A stretch of 64,000 bases of DNA, taken from the NCBI RefSeq assembly GCF_034670185.1, contig NZ_JAXMNY010000001.1:1240001-1304000 (forward strand). Reading direction: 5' to 3'. This DNA is from Nisaea sp. GTDB lineage: Bacteria; Pseudomonadota; Alphaproteobacteria; Thalassobaculales; Thalassobaculaceae. The translations under genes were made by a program, and so were the position numbers. Every line of letters begins with the position of its first letter. The stretch's first letter is position 1. Below, piece after piece: positions 51,159 through 60,172 of the stretch. The notes under the pieces are model-generated. The model saw only the letters and a program-made list of their open reading frames with translations, made no database searches and was not told the DNA's origin.

Positions 51159-52457
51159 TTAGACACTGAACCTTGCATCGAAACGTTCCGCGTCCACGGG
51201 TGCCAGAAGTACCTTCACATGAATATCGGTTTCCCGGTCCTCGCGCTCGATTACCCGCCCGTGCTCGTATAGCCATGCAAGCGCGGCCCCATCGGCGAAA
51301 TCCAGATCAAAGGTCCGGGTGACGTCATTCGCACCGATCATTTCGTCAAGCAGTGCGAGAACATTTTCGCAACCGGCGCCGGTAAGCGCCGAAACCGCAA
51401 TCCGTCTGCCTTGTTCGGTAATAATATCGATGCTGGCCGGATCGTCCATCAGGTCGATCTTGTTCAGAACCTCGACCATCTGGTCTTCGAGTTTCTGCTC
51501 ATCAAGCCCCAGATCCCGCAGGACAGACAGCACATCATCCTTCTGTGCGTCGCTATCCGGGTGAGAGAAATCCCGGACATGCAGCAGAATATCCGCCTCG
51601 AGAACTTCCTCGAGCGTGGCGCGGAAAGCGGCGACCAGATGTGTTGGCAGGTCTGAAATAAACCCGACCGTATCGGAGAGAATGATTGTCCGCCCCGACG
51701 GCAGCTCCACCCGGCGCATGGTCGGGTCCAGCGTGGCGAAGAGCAGATCCTTGGCAAACACTTCGGATTCGGTCAGCCGGTTGAAAAGTGTCGATTTTCC
51801 GGCGTTGGTATAGCCGACAAGCGCGACGATCGGATACGGCACCTTGCGCCGCGATTCGCGATGCAGCTCCCGCGTCCGCTTCACATCCTCCAGCTCGTTT
51901 CGAATCCGGGAGATACGCTCGAGGATCAGGCGTCTGTCGATTTCGAGCTGACTTTCGCCGGGCCCGCCGACGAAGCCAAAGCCGCCGCGCTGGCGCTCAA
52001 GGTGTGTCCAGGACCGGACCAGCCGGCTGCGCTGGAAGGTCAGAGCTGCCAGCTCAACCTGAAGACGGCCTTCATGGGTTCGAGCCCTTGCGCCGAAAAT
52101 CTCGAGAATCAGAGCCGTCCGGTCGATGACCTTACATTCGAGCTCTTTTTCAAGGTTGCGCTGCTGAACCGGAGAGAGCGAAGCGTCGACGATAACGACA
52201 TCGACCTCCAGCCCCTTGACCGTCCCGGCCAGCCGTTCGACAGCCCCGCCGCCGAGAAAGGTCGCTGGCCGGACTCTGGACAGCGAAACGGTCTCGGCGT
52301 GCACCACGTCGAGGTCGATGGCAGCCGTAAGCCCTACAGCTTCAGCAAGACGCCCCTCCGGGTCTCGCATGGCTGCGGGCTCACCCGCTCTCTGCTTTTC
52401 GAAAGGGTGGACGACGAGAGCCCGACCGCTGCTCGCGTCCGGCGTGCTATTCCCCAT
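51159..52457 (-). CDS. hflX: GTPase HflX
   Basis: A 432-residue ribosome-associated GTPase that splits stalled or heat-damaged ribosomes. The N-terminal HflX subdomain has the glycine-rich RQRGGFGFVGGPGESQ; the G domain has G1 GYTNAGKST near residue 215, G3 DTVGFISDLPTHLV and G4 NKIDL. The gene order hfq-hflX and the 21-base gap after hfq are as in many proteobacteria, and the two are probably cotranscribed. Confidence 0.95.
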   Translation of the reverse strand: MGNSTPDASSGRALVVHPFEKQRAGEPAAMRDPEGRLAEAVGLTAAIDLDVVHAETVSLSRVRPATFLGGGAVERLAGTVKGLEVDVVIVDASLSPVQQRNLEKELECKVIDRTALILEIFGARARTHEGRLQVELAALTFQRSRLVRSWTHLERQRGGFGFVGGPGESQLEIDRRLILERISRIRNELEDVKRTRELHRESRRKVPYPIVALVGYTNAGKSTLFNRLTESEVFAKDLLFATLDPTMRRVELPSGRTIILSDTVGFISDLPTHLVAAFRATLEEVLEADILLHVRDFSHPDSDAQKDDVLSVLRDLGLDEQKLEDQMVEVLNKIDLMDDPASIDIITEQGRRIAVSALTGAGCENVLALLDEMIGANDVTRTFDLDFADGAALAWLYEHGRVIEREDRETDIHVKVLLAPVDAERFDARFSV

Positions 52458-52478
52458 GCACGCCCCGGTCTTTCAGGA

Positions 52479-52733
52479 TCAAGAGGCTTCTTCTTCTTCC
52501 CGCGCCGGTTCAAACAACTGAACAGGCTGAGACGGCATGATGGTCGAGATCGCGTGCTTGTAGACCAACTGCGAGTGAGCATCACGTCGCAAAAGCAGGG
52601 AGAAATTGTCAAACCACGTGACGATGCCCTGCAGTTTCACGCCGTTGATGAGAAAAATCGTAACCGCAGTCTTGTTCTTCCGGATCGCGTTAAGGAACAC
52701 TTCCTGAACGTTTTGATTCTTTTCGTTGGCCAT
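52479..52733 (-). CDS. hfq: RNA chaperone Hfq
   Basis: An 84-residue Sm-like protein that forms a hexameric ring and pairs small RNAs with mRNAs. Sm1 is QEVFLNAIRKNKTAVTIFLI with NGVKLQGIVTWFDNFSLLL; Sm2 is SQLVYKHAISTIMP. The C-terminus is short and acidic (EPAREEEEAS), as in alphaproteobacteria. The ATG at 52733 with AAAGGT upstream is chosen; a longer frame to 52796 would begin inside the leader hairpin. Confidence 0.96.
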   Translation of the reverse strand: MANEKNQNVQEVFLNAIRKNKTAVTIFLINGVKLQGIVTWFDNFSLLLRRDAHSQLVYKHAISTIMPSQPVQLFEPAREEEEAS

Positions 52734-52796
52734 TGCACGGACCTTTTGTTCGTTTCGTTTCAGCGCGTACCAAAAAAGCCTGGGCACCGCCCTCAT

Positions 52797-52820
52797 CTCG
52801 CAAATGCGAAATGAGCACCT
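52797..52820 (-). other. Hairpin in the hfq leader
   Basis: On the hfq strand CTCATTTCGC and GCGAGATGAG form a 10-bp stem (one G-U) with a 4-base loop, preceded by the strong SD-like AAAGGAGGTG and followed by GGGC-x3-GCCC and a run of six T at about 52774-52779. It may be an attenuator or a processing site in the hfq leader; no function is proven. Confidence 0.4.
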
Positions 52821-52824
52821 CCTT

Positions 52825-52852
52825 TATATAACTATTTTTCCCTGTGACTCAA
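52825..52852 (-). promoter_or_regulatory. Predicted hfq promoter
   Basis: TTGAGT (52847-52852), 16-base spacer and TATATA (52825-52830) on the reverse strand, overlapping the stop codon of the HAD gene. It would drive hfq-hflX. Confidence 0.5.
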
Positions 52853-53502
52853 TCGGTCAGCGTCCGCCGCATGGCATGACAATCAGCAAAATGAAATGCG
52901 GGAGGCCATTTTAGCAAATCCGCCTCGGAAATCGGGTCGTCCCCGACAAGAACAGGGACACAGCCACTGGCCAGGCCGCACTGCAAATCCACCAGTGAGT
53001 CACCGACGAACCACACCCCGTCGCCCGGCTCATGTCCCGATTCCGCGAGTACGAGATCGACCGGATCAGGGGCCGGCTTATCCTGCGGCGCATCCGTGGC
53101 ACCAACAATCCGATGAAAATACTCCGCCCAGCCGAGGCTTTCCGCTTCGGCCCGGAGAAAATCCCCGTTTTTGTTACTCACCACTCCGAGCAGGATCGAA
53201 TGGTCCCGAAGCTCCACGAGCAGTTCTTCCGCGCCAGGTAACGCACGCAATCCGTCAAGGTGCCGTTCCTCGAACGTGGCATAAAAAATATCGCGGGCTT
53301 TTTCCCAACCGGGGCCGAAGATCTCTGGAAAGCTCTCCCGCATGGAGCGCTTTGCCCGCGCCCGCATCTCGCTCTCGGTCCAGGCCGTCAGCTCGAACGC
53401 AGTCAGCGCCGCATTCATGGCGACCGTCACGCCCGGCCAGTTGTCGACGAGCGTGCTGTCCCAATCGAAAAGGATCGCGCCTGGTTTCAACATGCCTGTC
53501 AC
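52849..53502 (-). CDS. HAD family hydrolase
   Basis: A 217-residue haloacid-dehalogenase-type phosphatase resembling phosphoglycolate phosphatase. Motif I is LFDWDSTLVDNW (DxDxT), motif II VVSNKNG, motif III the Lys in DKPAPDPV and motif IV VGDSLVDL. The stretch between trkA and hfq often holds such a gene in Rhodospirillales. The substrate is unknown. It begins 10 bases after trkA and is probably in its operon. Confidence 0.88.
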   Translation of the reverse strand: MTGMLKPGAILFDWDSTLVDNWPGVTVAMNAALTAFELTAWTESEMRARAKRSMRESFPEIFGPGWEKARDIFYATFEERHLDGLRALPGAEELLVELRDHSILLGVVSNKNGDFLRAEAESLGWAEYFHRIVGATDAPQDKPAPDPVDLVLAESGHEPGDGVWFVGDSLVDLQCGLASGCVPVLVGDDPISEADLLKWPPAFHFADCHAMRRTLTD

Positions 53503-53511
53503 GCCATGGGC

Positions 53512-54888
53512 CTAGAAGAAGTCCAGCCGGACGGCAAACAGCTTCTCGACCTTTTTAACAACCTCGTAGGTAGCGAACAGGATCACCCGGTCCTTGGCCT
53601 GAATCACCGTGTCACCGCGCGGCACCAGCACCTTGTCCTCGCGATAAATCGCTCCGATGATGACACCCGACGGCAGCTTCGCATCGCGCAGCGGATGACC
53701 GACGAGCGACGATGTTTCCAGGGCCTCGGCTTCGATCACCTCGCCGAAATCGGCACGCAGGGAATAGACACCACGAATTCTGCCGCGGCGGACATGCTGC
53801 AAGATCGTCGAGACAGTGATAGCCCGCGGGTTGACCACGGCATCAACACCAAGGGTCGAGATCAGCGAAGCGTAGGTGCCTTTGTTGATAAGGGCCACGG
53901 TCCGGTCCGCCCCGGCCCTCTTGGCCAAAAGCGAGCCGATGATGTTCACTTCATCGTCGTTGGAGACGGCAACGAAGGTTTCCGTCTTGGAGACGTTTGC
54001 CTCCTCGAGAACTTCCGTATCCAGCGCGTCCCCGTTCAGCACCATGGTATGTTCCAGGGTCTGTGCGACGAGCTTGGCCCGCTCCCGATCATATTCGATG
54101 ATCTTGACGCTGACGCCGGAATGCTTGGATTCAATCTCTTCGGCGAGCATCAGGCCGATATTGCCGCCGCCGGCAATGATAACGCTTCGGCCTTCTTCCT
54201 CTTCATGGCCGAAGGCTGCCATGGCGCGGGACAGATGATCGACATCGCAGACGAAATAGACATCGTCTCCAGGCAGCATGTGATCGTCCGGTTTCGGCAC
54301 GATGCCCCGGTCATCCCGGATGATGCCGACAACGACAATGCTGAGGTCGGAAAACAGGCTGGTGAGCTGGCGCAGCGGCGTGTTGACGATCGGGCATTCC
54401 TCGTCACACCGCACGCCGACGACCCTGACCATCCCATCGGCCATTGGCAGCACATCGAACGCACCTGGCACTTGAAGCCGCCGCCCGATTGCCTTCGCAA
54501 CCTCGCGCTCCGGCGAAATAATGTGGTCGATCGGCATGTTCTCGCGGCTGAACAGATCCGCCCAGATCGGCTGCAAATAGTCCTGCTGCCGTATCCGTGC
54601 GATCCGTGACGGCACATTGAAGAGCGAGTGCGCGATCTGGCAGGCCACCATATTGACCTCGTCGGAATAGGTGACCGCGATCAGCATGTCAGCGTCCCGG
54701 GTTCCCGCTCCCTCGAGAATGGACGGCAGCGATGCCAACCCGTGCACACCACGTACGTCGAGGGTTTCCGTGATTTTTCGAACCAGGGCAGCGTCCTGGT
54801 CGATGACCGTCACGTCGTTATTCTCGCCCGCGAGGTGCTGAGCGATGCTGGTACCGACTTGGCCGGCCCCGCAGATGACGACTTTCAT
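53512..54888 (-). CDS. trkA: Trk system potassium transporter regulatory protein TrkA
   Basis: A 458-residue peripheral membrane protein that gates TrkH/G potassium uptake. It has two RCK units, each with a Rossmann TrkA-N domain (VVICGAGQVGTSIAQHLAG at the N-terminus; VIIAGGGNIGLMLAEEIE near residue 235) and a TrkA-C domain. NAD(H)/ATP-binding glycines and the acidic ribose residue are present. It lies 27 bases after ntrX. The neighbourhood is the usual one for this order. Confidence 0.95.
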   Translation of the reverse strand: MKVVICGAGQVGTSIAQHLAGENNDVTVIDQDAALVRKITETLDVRGVHGLASLPSILEGAGTRDADMLIAVTYSDEVNMVACQIAHSLFNVPSRIARIRQQDYLQPIWADLFSRENMPIDHIISPEREVAKAIGRRLQVPGAFDVLPMADGMVRVVGVRCDEECPIVNTPLRQLTSLFSDLSIVVVGIIRDDRGIVPKPDDHMLPGDDVYFVCDVDHLSRAMAAFGHEEEEGRSVIIAGGGNIGLMLAEEIESKHSGVSVKIIEYDRERAKLVAQTLEHTMVLNGDALDTEVLEEANVSKTETFVAVSNDDEVNIIGSLLAKRAGADRTVALINKGTYASLISTLGVDAVVNPRAITVSTILQHVRRGRIRGVYSLRADFGEVIEAEALETSSLVGHPLRDAKLPSGVIIGAIYREDKVLVPRGDTVIQAKDRVILFATYEVVKKVEKLFAVRLDFF

Positions 54889-54915
54889 GCCGTGATCCCG
54901 TCCTGAAGAGGGTGT

Positions 54916-56310
54916 TTACGCAGAGCGTTCGGCGCTGACGCCGAGCGACTTCAATTTACGATGCAGAGCAGATCGCTCCATACCGACAAAACTGGCTGTC
55001 CGGGAGATATTCCCTCCGAACCGGTTGACCTGGGCCAGCAGATATTCCCGCTCAAACATTTCGCGGGCCTCACGCAGTGGCATCCCCATGATTTCGACCC
55101 CCTTGTCGAAATTGAGGCTGATCGGCGCCGAAGACCCGATTTCCGGCGGCAACATATCAGCCTTCACCGGCTCATTCGCCGCCCCCGGCGCCATAATCAG
55201 TAACCAGTCTATCACGTTGCGGAGTTGACGCACATTGCCCGGCCAATCGTAGGACTGCAGCGCGGCGATAGCATCTTCGCCAAGAATTCGGTGCGACATG
55301 CCGGAACTGCGCGCGGAGCGCTCGATGAAATGATTGCAGAGCAGCGGGATATCTTCACGGCGCTCGGAAAGTGCCGGCACAACAATCGGCACCACGTTAA
55401 GACGGTAATAAAGATCTTCACGGAAACGGCCGGTCGAAATCTCTTGCTGGAGATCCCTGTTGGTCGAGGCAACGACTCGGACATCGACCGAAATCTCCCG
55501 CTCTCCACCAACCCGCCGGAACCGTTGCTCCTGCAGAACCCGGACAATCTTGCCCTGGGTCTCCTTCGGCATGTCCGCTACTTCGTCAAGGAATAGAGTT
55601 CCTTTGTGGGCCTGCTCCAGCATGCCCACAGTACGGCCCGTATCATCTGCGTCACCGTCCCGACGTTCCGCTCCGAAAAGCTCTATCTCAAGCCGTTCCG
55701 GGCTTAGTGTCGCGCAGTTCAGCACGGTAAACGGTCCGTTCGCACGGGTCGAATTCGTATGGATCATGCGGGCGACGACTTCCTTGCCGACACCCGCCGG
55801 TCCGGTGATCAGCACGCGGCTGTTCGTCGGAGCCACCTTCTCCACGGCCTGCGTCACCTGGGCAACCCCCGCTGACTCCCCAACCAGCCTGTCATCCGTA
55901 TCAGACCGGGCCCGGAGCTCCGCGTTCTCACGCCGAAGCTGCACCGCCTCCAACCCCCTGCCGACCTGCAGCAAGAGACGCTCGGTCTCGAAAGGTTTTT
56001 CGATGAAGTCGTAGGCACCGATCTTGATTGCGGAAACCGCAGTCTCGATGGTCCCGTGACCACTGATCATGATCACCGGGACATCCGGATGTTCCGCGCT
56101 CAACCGCTCCAGAATCCGGAGACCGTCGAGCGTGCTGTTCTCCAGCCAGATATCAAGAATCACGAGGTCAGGGCGACGGGTATCGACAGCTTCCAGAGCC
56201 TCGTCGCTATTGCGTGCCTGTCGCGTGTCGTAGCCTTCATCCTCAAGGATGCCGGCGAGCAGAGACCGGATATCGGCCTCATCATCTACGATGAGAATAT
56301 CATACGCCAT
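54916..56310 (-). CDS. ntrX: Nitrogen regulation response regulator NtrX
   Basis: A 464-residue response regulator. The receiver domain has ILIVDDEADIRSLLAGIL and the phospho-Asp in VILDIWLENSTLDG; the AAA+ domain has Walker A ITGPAGVGKEVVAR and Walker B LFLDEVADMP; the FIS-type helix-turn-helix is at the end (RTASFVGMERSALHRKLKSL). The GAFTGA loop that contacts sigma-54 is missing: after LFG the sequence is AERRDGDADDTG. This is typical of alphaproteobacterial NtrX, which controls sigma-70-type genes. Its start overlaps the ntrY 3' end by 11 bases. Confidence 0.95.
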   Translation of the reverse strand: MAYDILIVDDEADIRSLLAGILEDEGYDTRQARNSDEALEAVDTRRPDLVILDIWLENSTLDGLRILERLSAEHPDVPVIMISGHGTIETAVSAIKIGAYDFIEKPFETERLLLQVGRGLEAVQLRRENAELRARSDTDDRLVGESAGVAQVTQAVEKVAPTNSRVLITGPAGVGKEVVARMIHTNSTRANGPFTVLNCATLSPERLEIELFGAERRDGDADDTGRTVGMLEQAHKGTLFLDEVADMPKETQGKIVRVLQEQRFRRVGGEREISVDVRVVASTNRDLQQEISTGRFREDLYYRLNVVPIVVPALSERREDIPLLCNHFIERSARSSGMSHRILGEDAIAALQSYDWPGNVRQLRNVIDWLLIMAPGAANEPVKADMLPPEIGSSAPISLNFDKGVEIMGMPLREAREMFEREYLLAQVNRFGGNISRTASFVGMERSALHRKLKSLGVSAERSA

Positions 56311-58624
56311 GACGGCTCAGCCCAGAGTCATTTTCGTGCGAGTCCGATGTCGCCTCATCCAGAGGTACCTCGATGTTCGACCCGAAGACCAGACGGACCC
56401 TTGTCCCCCCACCTTCGCGATCCATTAGCGAAATCGAGCCTCCATGATCTTCCATGATTCTCTTCACAATTGCCAGACCAAGCCCTGTGCCTTTTTCCCG
56501 GGTGGTAATGTAAGGCTCCGTAAGACGTTCACGATCTACCTCCGGGAGCCCTCGCCCAGTATCCTCAACATCGATGACAATCCGTCGATCCTCACGGGTT
56601 ATTGCAACCGAGATCCGTTGCCCCGATGGCCGCTTCCCGTCGGTTCCGACCGGATTGACCGCATCGATTGCGTCAATCGCGTTCTGCAGCAAGTTCGTCA
56701 GAACCTGTCTGATCTGCCGCTGATCGCATTCCAGCTCAACCGCTTCCTGATCTCCGTCGAAATCAAATTCGATGCCGGACTGCGCCGATTTCTGAAGAAC
56801 CACCTGCTCGCGAATCAGCTGGATCAGGTTTTCTTTCCGCATCACCGGGGCGGGCATCCGCGCAAAGGCCGAGAATTCATCGACCATGCGCCCGATATCA
56901 CCGACTTGTCGAACGATCGTGCTTGTACATTCAACAAAAGTCTCAGGATCGTCGCTTATCTGATTCAAATATTTACGTTTAAGGCGTTCCGCAGATAGCT
57001 GAATCGGGGTTAGCGGGTTTTTGATTTCGTGCGCTATCCGGCGTGCGACATCCGCCCAGGCAGCCATCCGCTGCGCCGACAGAAGCGCTGAAATATCATC
57101 GAAAGTCAGAACGTAACCCGAGACTCGGCCGTCCGCGATCTCCGCCTTGATCCGTGCCAAGAGCGTGATCTTGCCAGCTTCCCTGTCTAGCTCGATCTGC
57201 TTTTCCGATTGCCGAAAGGGGTTGTGCCGTGCCTGCTCCAGCAGTTCGGTCATTTCCGGGATCTGTTCAGACAGCATCCGTCCGACGAGGGATTCGATCG
57301 TCACGCCAAGCAGACTCGCTGCCGACTTATTCGGCAAATTGATCCGGGCATCCGCGTCTAGGCCAATCACGCCAGCAGACACCCCGCCAAGTACGGCCTC
57401 GGTGAACCGGCGCCGCGCATCAACCTGACGGTTCGCACTCATCAGCTCACTGCGCTGCATTTCCAGCTGCCGTGTCATTCGGTTAAAGGCCCTGGCAAGA
57501 AGTCCCATCTCATCGGCTTCGACCGGCCCGGTCACGCGGGCAGTCAGATCGCCTGAACTGATTCGCTCGGCGGCGCCAATCAGGTCACTGATAGGCTGCA
57601 CCAGCCAGGTGGCAAGATTGAGGCCGATCCAGACAGCGGCCAGCAACAGCAGCAGTGCCACCATGGCGAAGATCATGATGAAGGAAACCTGGATATCCAG
57701 CCGGCGCCCTTCCAGTTCGGTAAACTGCTCGACGGCTTCCTTCGTCCGCTCAATATAGGTGAGGATCTCAGAATCCACGAAACGGCCAACAAACAGATAG
57801 GCGTCCACGAACCTGTCGAGCCGGACAAAAGCGCGAATCCGATCATCCGCATCGGTGGTCAGAACGACCACATCGCCGAGCCTGGCCTTGGTCATCGCCT
57901 CTTCTGGAAGCGGCTCATAATCGAAGGAAAGCGCGAGGTTCGTCCGGGCAAGGACCCTTCCCGTACTGTCAAAGGCAACCGCTTCCGTCAGATTACGAAG
58001 AGCAGCCTGCGCTCTCAGAACCTGGGAGAAGCGAGCCGAATTATTGACCAGAAACGGCGCTTCCCGATTGATATCGTTCGCCATCGCCAGAACATCGCCG
58101 CGGATCACCTGCCGGTGCTCTTCCAGATAGCGCTCCGCCACGGCGACCGAGCCCGTGACAGCCGTCGACACACGCTCACTGAACCAGGAGCGGATACCGA
58201 AATCGAACATCACCAGCGAGAAAACCGAGACCAGGATCGTCGGGGCTACTGTCAGCACGGAGAACATAGCGACGAGACGAACATGCAGCCGCGATCCGGC
58301 AAGCCCCCGACGCCGCTCTACCCAGAGGCGGGCCAACCGGTAGGCGACAAGAACGCCGAGTAACAGAAGCAGGGAAAAATCGAGATACAGGATACCCAAG
58401 ACCACATCGGGGTCCGGTCCGGCCGGCCCGGCACGGGTAAAAGCAGCATATGTTCCCAGCCCGGCCATGATGGCGAGCGCCGCCAAAACATAGGCAGCCT
58501 TGCGCTCGAACCCGACCCTCTGGGCCCAGATACGGAACCGTCGCGTATAGCTTCCGAGTCGGTTTTCAGATTGCGGCGGGACCACATCTGAAGAATGGGC
58601 GTCTGTACCTGCTTCCGCCGGCAT
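56300..58624 (-). CDS. ntrY: Nitrogen regulation sensor histidine kinase NtrY
   Basis: A 774-residue membrane kinase. Several membrane segments lie before residue 320 (for example AAYVLAALAIMAGLGTYAAF and LYLDFSLLLLLGVLVAYRL), then a periplasmic sensor region, a HAMP domain, a PAS domain around 400-490 and the H-box HEIKNPLTPIQLSAERLKRK. The ATP-binding N and G boxes are present (NLLQNAIDAID, VEDTGRGLPEV, GTGLGLAIVK). NtrY phosphorylates NtrX in response to nitrogen and, in some species, redox or cell-envelope signals. It follows ntrC after 99 bases. Confidence 0.95.
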   Translation of the reverse strand: MPAEAGTDAHSSDVVPPQSENRLGSYTRRFRIWAQRVGFERKAAYVLAALAIMAGLGTYAAFTRAGPAGPDPDVVLGILYLDFSLLLLLGVLVAYRLARLWVERRRGLAGSRLHVRLVAMFSVLTVAPTILVSVFSLVMFDFGIRSWFSERVSTAVTGSVAVAERYLEEHRQVIRGDVLAMANDINREAPFLVNNSARFSQVLRAQAALRNLTEAVAFDSTGRVLARTNLALSFDYEPLPEEAMTKARLGDVVVLTTDADDRIRAFVRLDRFVDAYLFVGRFVDSEILTYIERTKEAVEQFTELEGRRLDIQVSFIMIFAMVALLLLLAAVWIGLNLATWLVQPISDLIGAAERISSGDLTARVTGPVEADEMGLLARAFNRMTRQLEMQRSELMSANRQVDARRRFTEAVLGGVSAGVIGLDADARINLPNKSAASLLGVTIESLVGRMLSEQIPEMTELLEQARHNPFRQSEKQIELDREAGKITLLARIKAEIADGRVSGYVLTFDDISALLSAQRMAAWADVARRIAHEIKNPLTPIQLSAERLKRKYLNQISDDPETFVECTSTIVRQVGDIGRMVDEFSAFARMPAPVMRKENLIQLIREQVVLQKSAQSGIEFDFDGDQEAVELECDQRQIRQVLTNLLQNAIDAIDAVNPVGTDGKRPSGQRISVAITREDRRIVIDVEDTGRGLPEVDRERLTEPYITTREKGTGLGLAIVKRIMEDHGGSISLMDREGGGTRVRLVFGSNIEVPLDEATSDSHENDSGLSRHGV

Positions 58625-58723
58625 GTCTCACCTAATAAAGGACAGATCGCGAAATTACTTCTAGCCTAACCGGCCTTCGCACGCACGCTTCGGATCAGCT
58701 TACGTTAATCCACGAGCGGGACG

Positions 58724-60172
58724 TTAACGCGCGCCACGGACAACGGGTATTCCAAGGTCCCGGATCTTCTTGCGCAGAGTATTGCGGTTGACACCGAGCA
58801 TTGAGGCGGCTTTCAGCTGGTTTCCCTTGGTTGCATCGAGAGACAGCATGATCAGAGGGCGCTCAACCTCGCGCAGGATACGGTCGTGCAGACCGACCGG
58901 CGGTAAATTGTCGCCATGAGCTGCGAAATAGGCCCGCAAGTGCCGTTCGACCGCATCGGAAAGATTCTCGCTCTTGTCGGAGGCTTCCTCGCCCGCAGCC
59001 GCAGGACTGTCCAGCAGTTCTTCGTCAATGGCCGCAGAGCCAATCACCTCTTCCGAATAGAGAGCGACCAAGCGCTTCACCAGATTTTCCAGCTCGCGAA
59101 TGTTTCCCGGCCAGTTATAGGCCGTCAGGCGCTGCATGGCGGCGCCATCGATGCTTTTTTCCGGCAGCCCTTCCTTCTGGGCCAGCGCCAGGAAATGCCG
59201 GACGAGATCGGGAATATCTTCCTTGCGCTCACGCAGCGGAGGCAAGCGGATGGGAACAACGTTAAGTCTGTAAAACAGATCTTCGCGGAACATGCCCTGG
59301 CGGATGAGCTGCCGCAAATCACGGTGCGTAGCAGCCACGATGCGGACATCCACCTGGATGGCTGAGCGGCCACCAACGCTGGTGTACTCGCCTTCTTGCA
59401 GAACGCGCAAAAGACGGGTCTGCGCCTCGATCGGCATATCGCCGATTTCATCAAGGAAAAGCGTCCCGCCACGAGCCTGTTCAAACCGGCCGCTGGACCG
59501 GGCGGTCGCACCGGTAAAGGCGCCCTTCTCGTGCCCGAACAGCTCACTTTCGATCAGCTCCCGCGGGATCGCCGCCATGTTTACCGCAACGAACGGACCG
59601 TTTCGGCGCTTGCCATAGTCATGCAGTGCGCGAGCGACCAGCTCCTTGCCGGTTCCCGACTCGCCAGCGATCATTACGGTCAGGTCCGTTGCCATCAAAC
59701 GGGCCAGAACCCTGTAGATTTCCTGCATCGCCGAGGAACGGCCGATGAGTGGCAATTCCTCTTCGGAAATCTCCGCCTGCTTCGGCACACGGCTCTCCGA
59801 GCGCGCCATCAATGCCTTGCGCACGACCTGCACCAGTTCGGCCAGATCGAAGGGTTTCGGCAGATATTCAAACGCCCCGCGCTCGCTCGCCTTCACCGCG
59901 GTCAGCAAGGTGTTCTGGGCGCTCATGACGATCACGCGCAAGTCCGGGCGAACCTTGCGGATCCGGGTCAGAAGATCGAGACCGTTCTCGTCCGGCATCA
60001 CCACATCGGTGATCACCAGATCCCCTTCTCCACGCTCGACCCACTGCCACAACGTGGCGGCGTTGCCCGTCGAGCGGACATCCATGCCGATCCGGGTCAG
60101 GGCCTGCGTCAATACAGTACGGATCGCCTGATCATCATCGGCGATCAGGATAGAAGCATTGTCCATTGTCAT
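58724..60172 (-). CDS. ntrC: Nitrogen regulation response regulator NtrC
   Basis: A 482-residue sigma-54 activator. The receiver domain carries ILIADDDQAIRTVLTQAL and the phospho-Asp in ITDVVMPDENG; the AAA+ domain has Walker A GESGTGKELVAR and the sigma-54 contact loop GAFTGA (HEKGAFTGATARSSGRFEQA); the C-terminal HTH is NQLKAASMLGVNRNTLRKKI. Unlike its neighbour NtrX it has a complete GAFTGA. Its start overlaps the ntrB stop by 4 bases (ATGA). Confidence 0.97.
   Translation of the reverse strand: MTMDNASILIADDDQAIRTVLTQALTRIGMDVRSTGNAATLWQWVERGEGDLVITDVVMPDENGLDLLTRIRKVRPDLRVIVMSAQNTLLTAVKASERGAFEYLPKPFDLAELVQVVRKALMARSESRVPKQAEISEEELPLIGRSSAMQEIYRVLARLMATDLTVMIAGESGTGKELVARALHDYGKRRNGPFVAVNMAAIPRELIESELFGHEKGAFTGATARSSGRFEQARGGTLFLDEIGDMPIEAQTRLLRVLQEGEYTSVGGRSAIQVDVRIVAATHRDLRQLIRQGMFREDLFYRLNVVPIRLPPLRERKEDIPDLVRHFLALAQKEGLPEKSIDGAAMQRLTAYNWPGNIRELENLVKRLVALYSEEVIGSAAIDEELLDSPAAAGEEASDKSENLSDAVERHLRAYFAAHGDNLPPVGLHDRILREVERPLIMLSLDATKGNQLKAASMLGVNRNTLRKKIRDLGIPVVRGAR

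Noticed and set aside
53260..54609. A 449-codon forward frame antisense to trkA and the HAD gene
   Set aside because: The reverse-strand proteins have intact catalytic and Rossmann motifs. The forward frame matches no family and crosses two genes.
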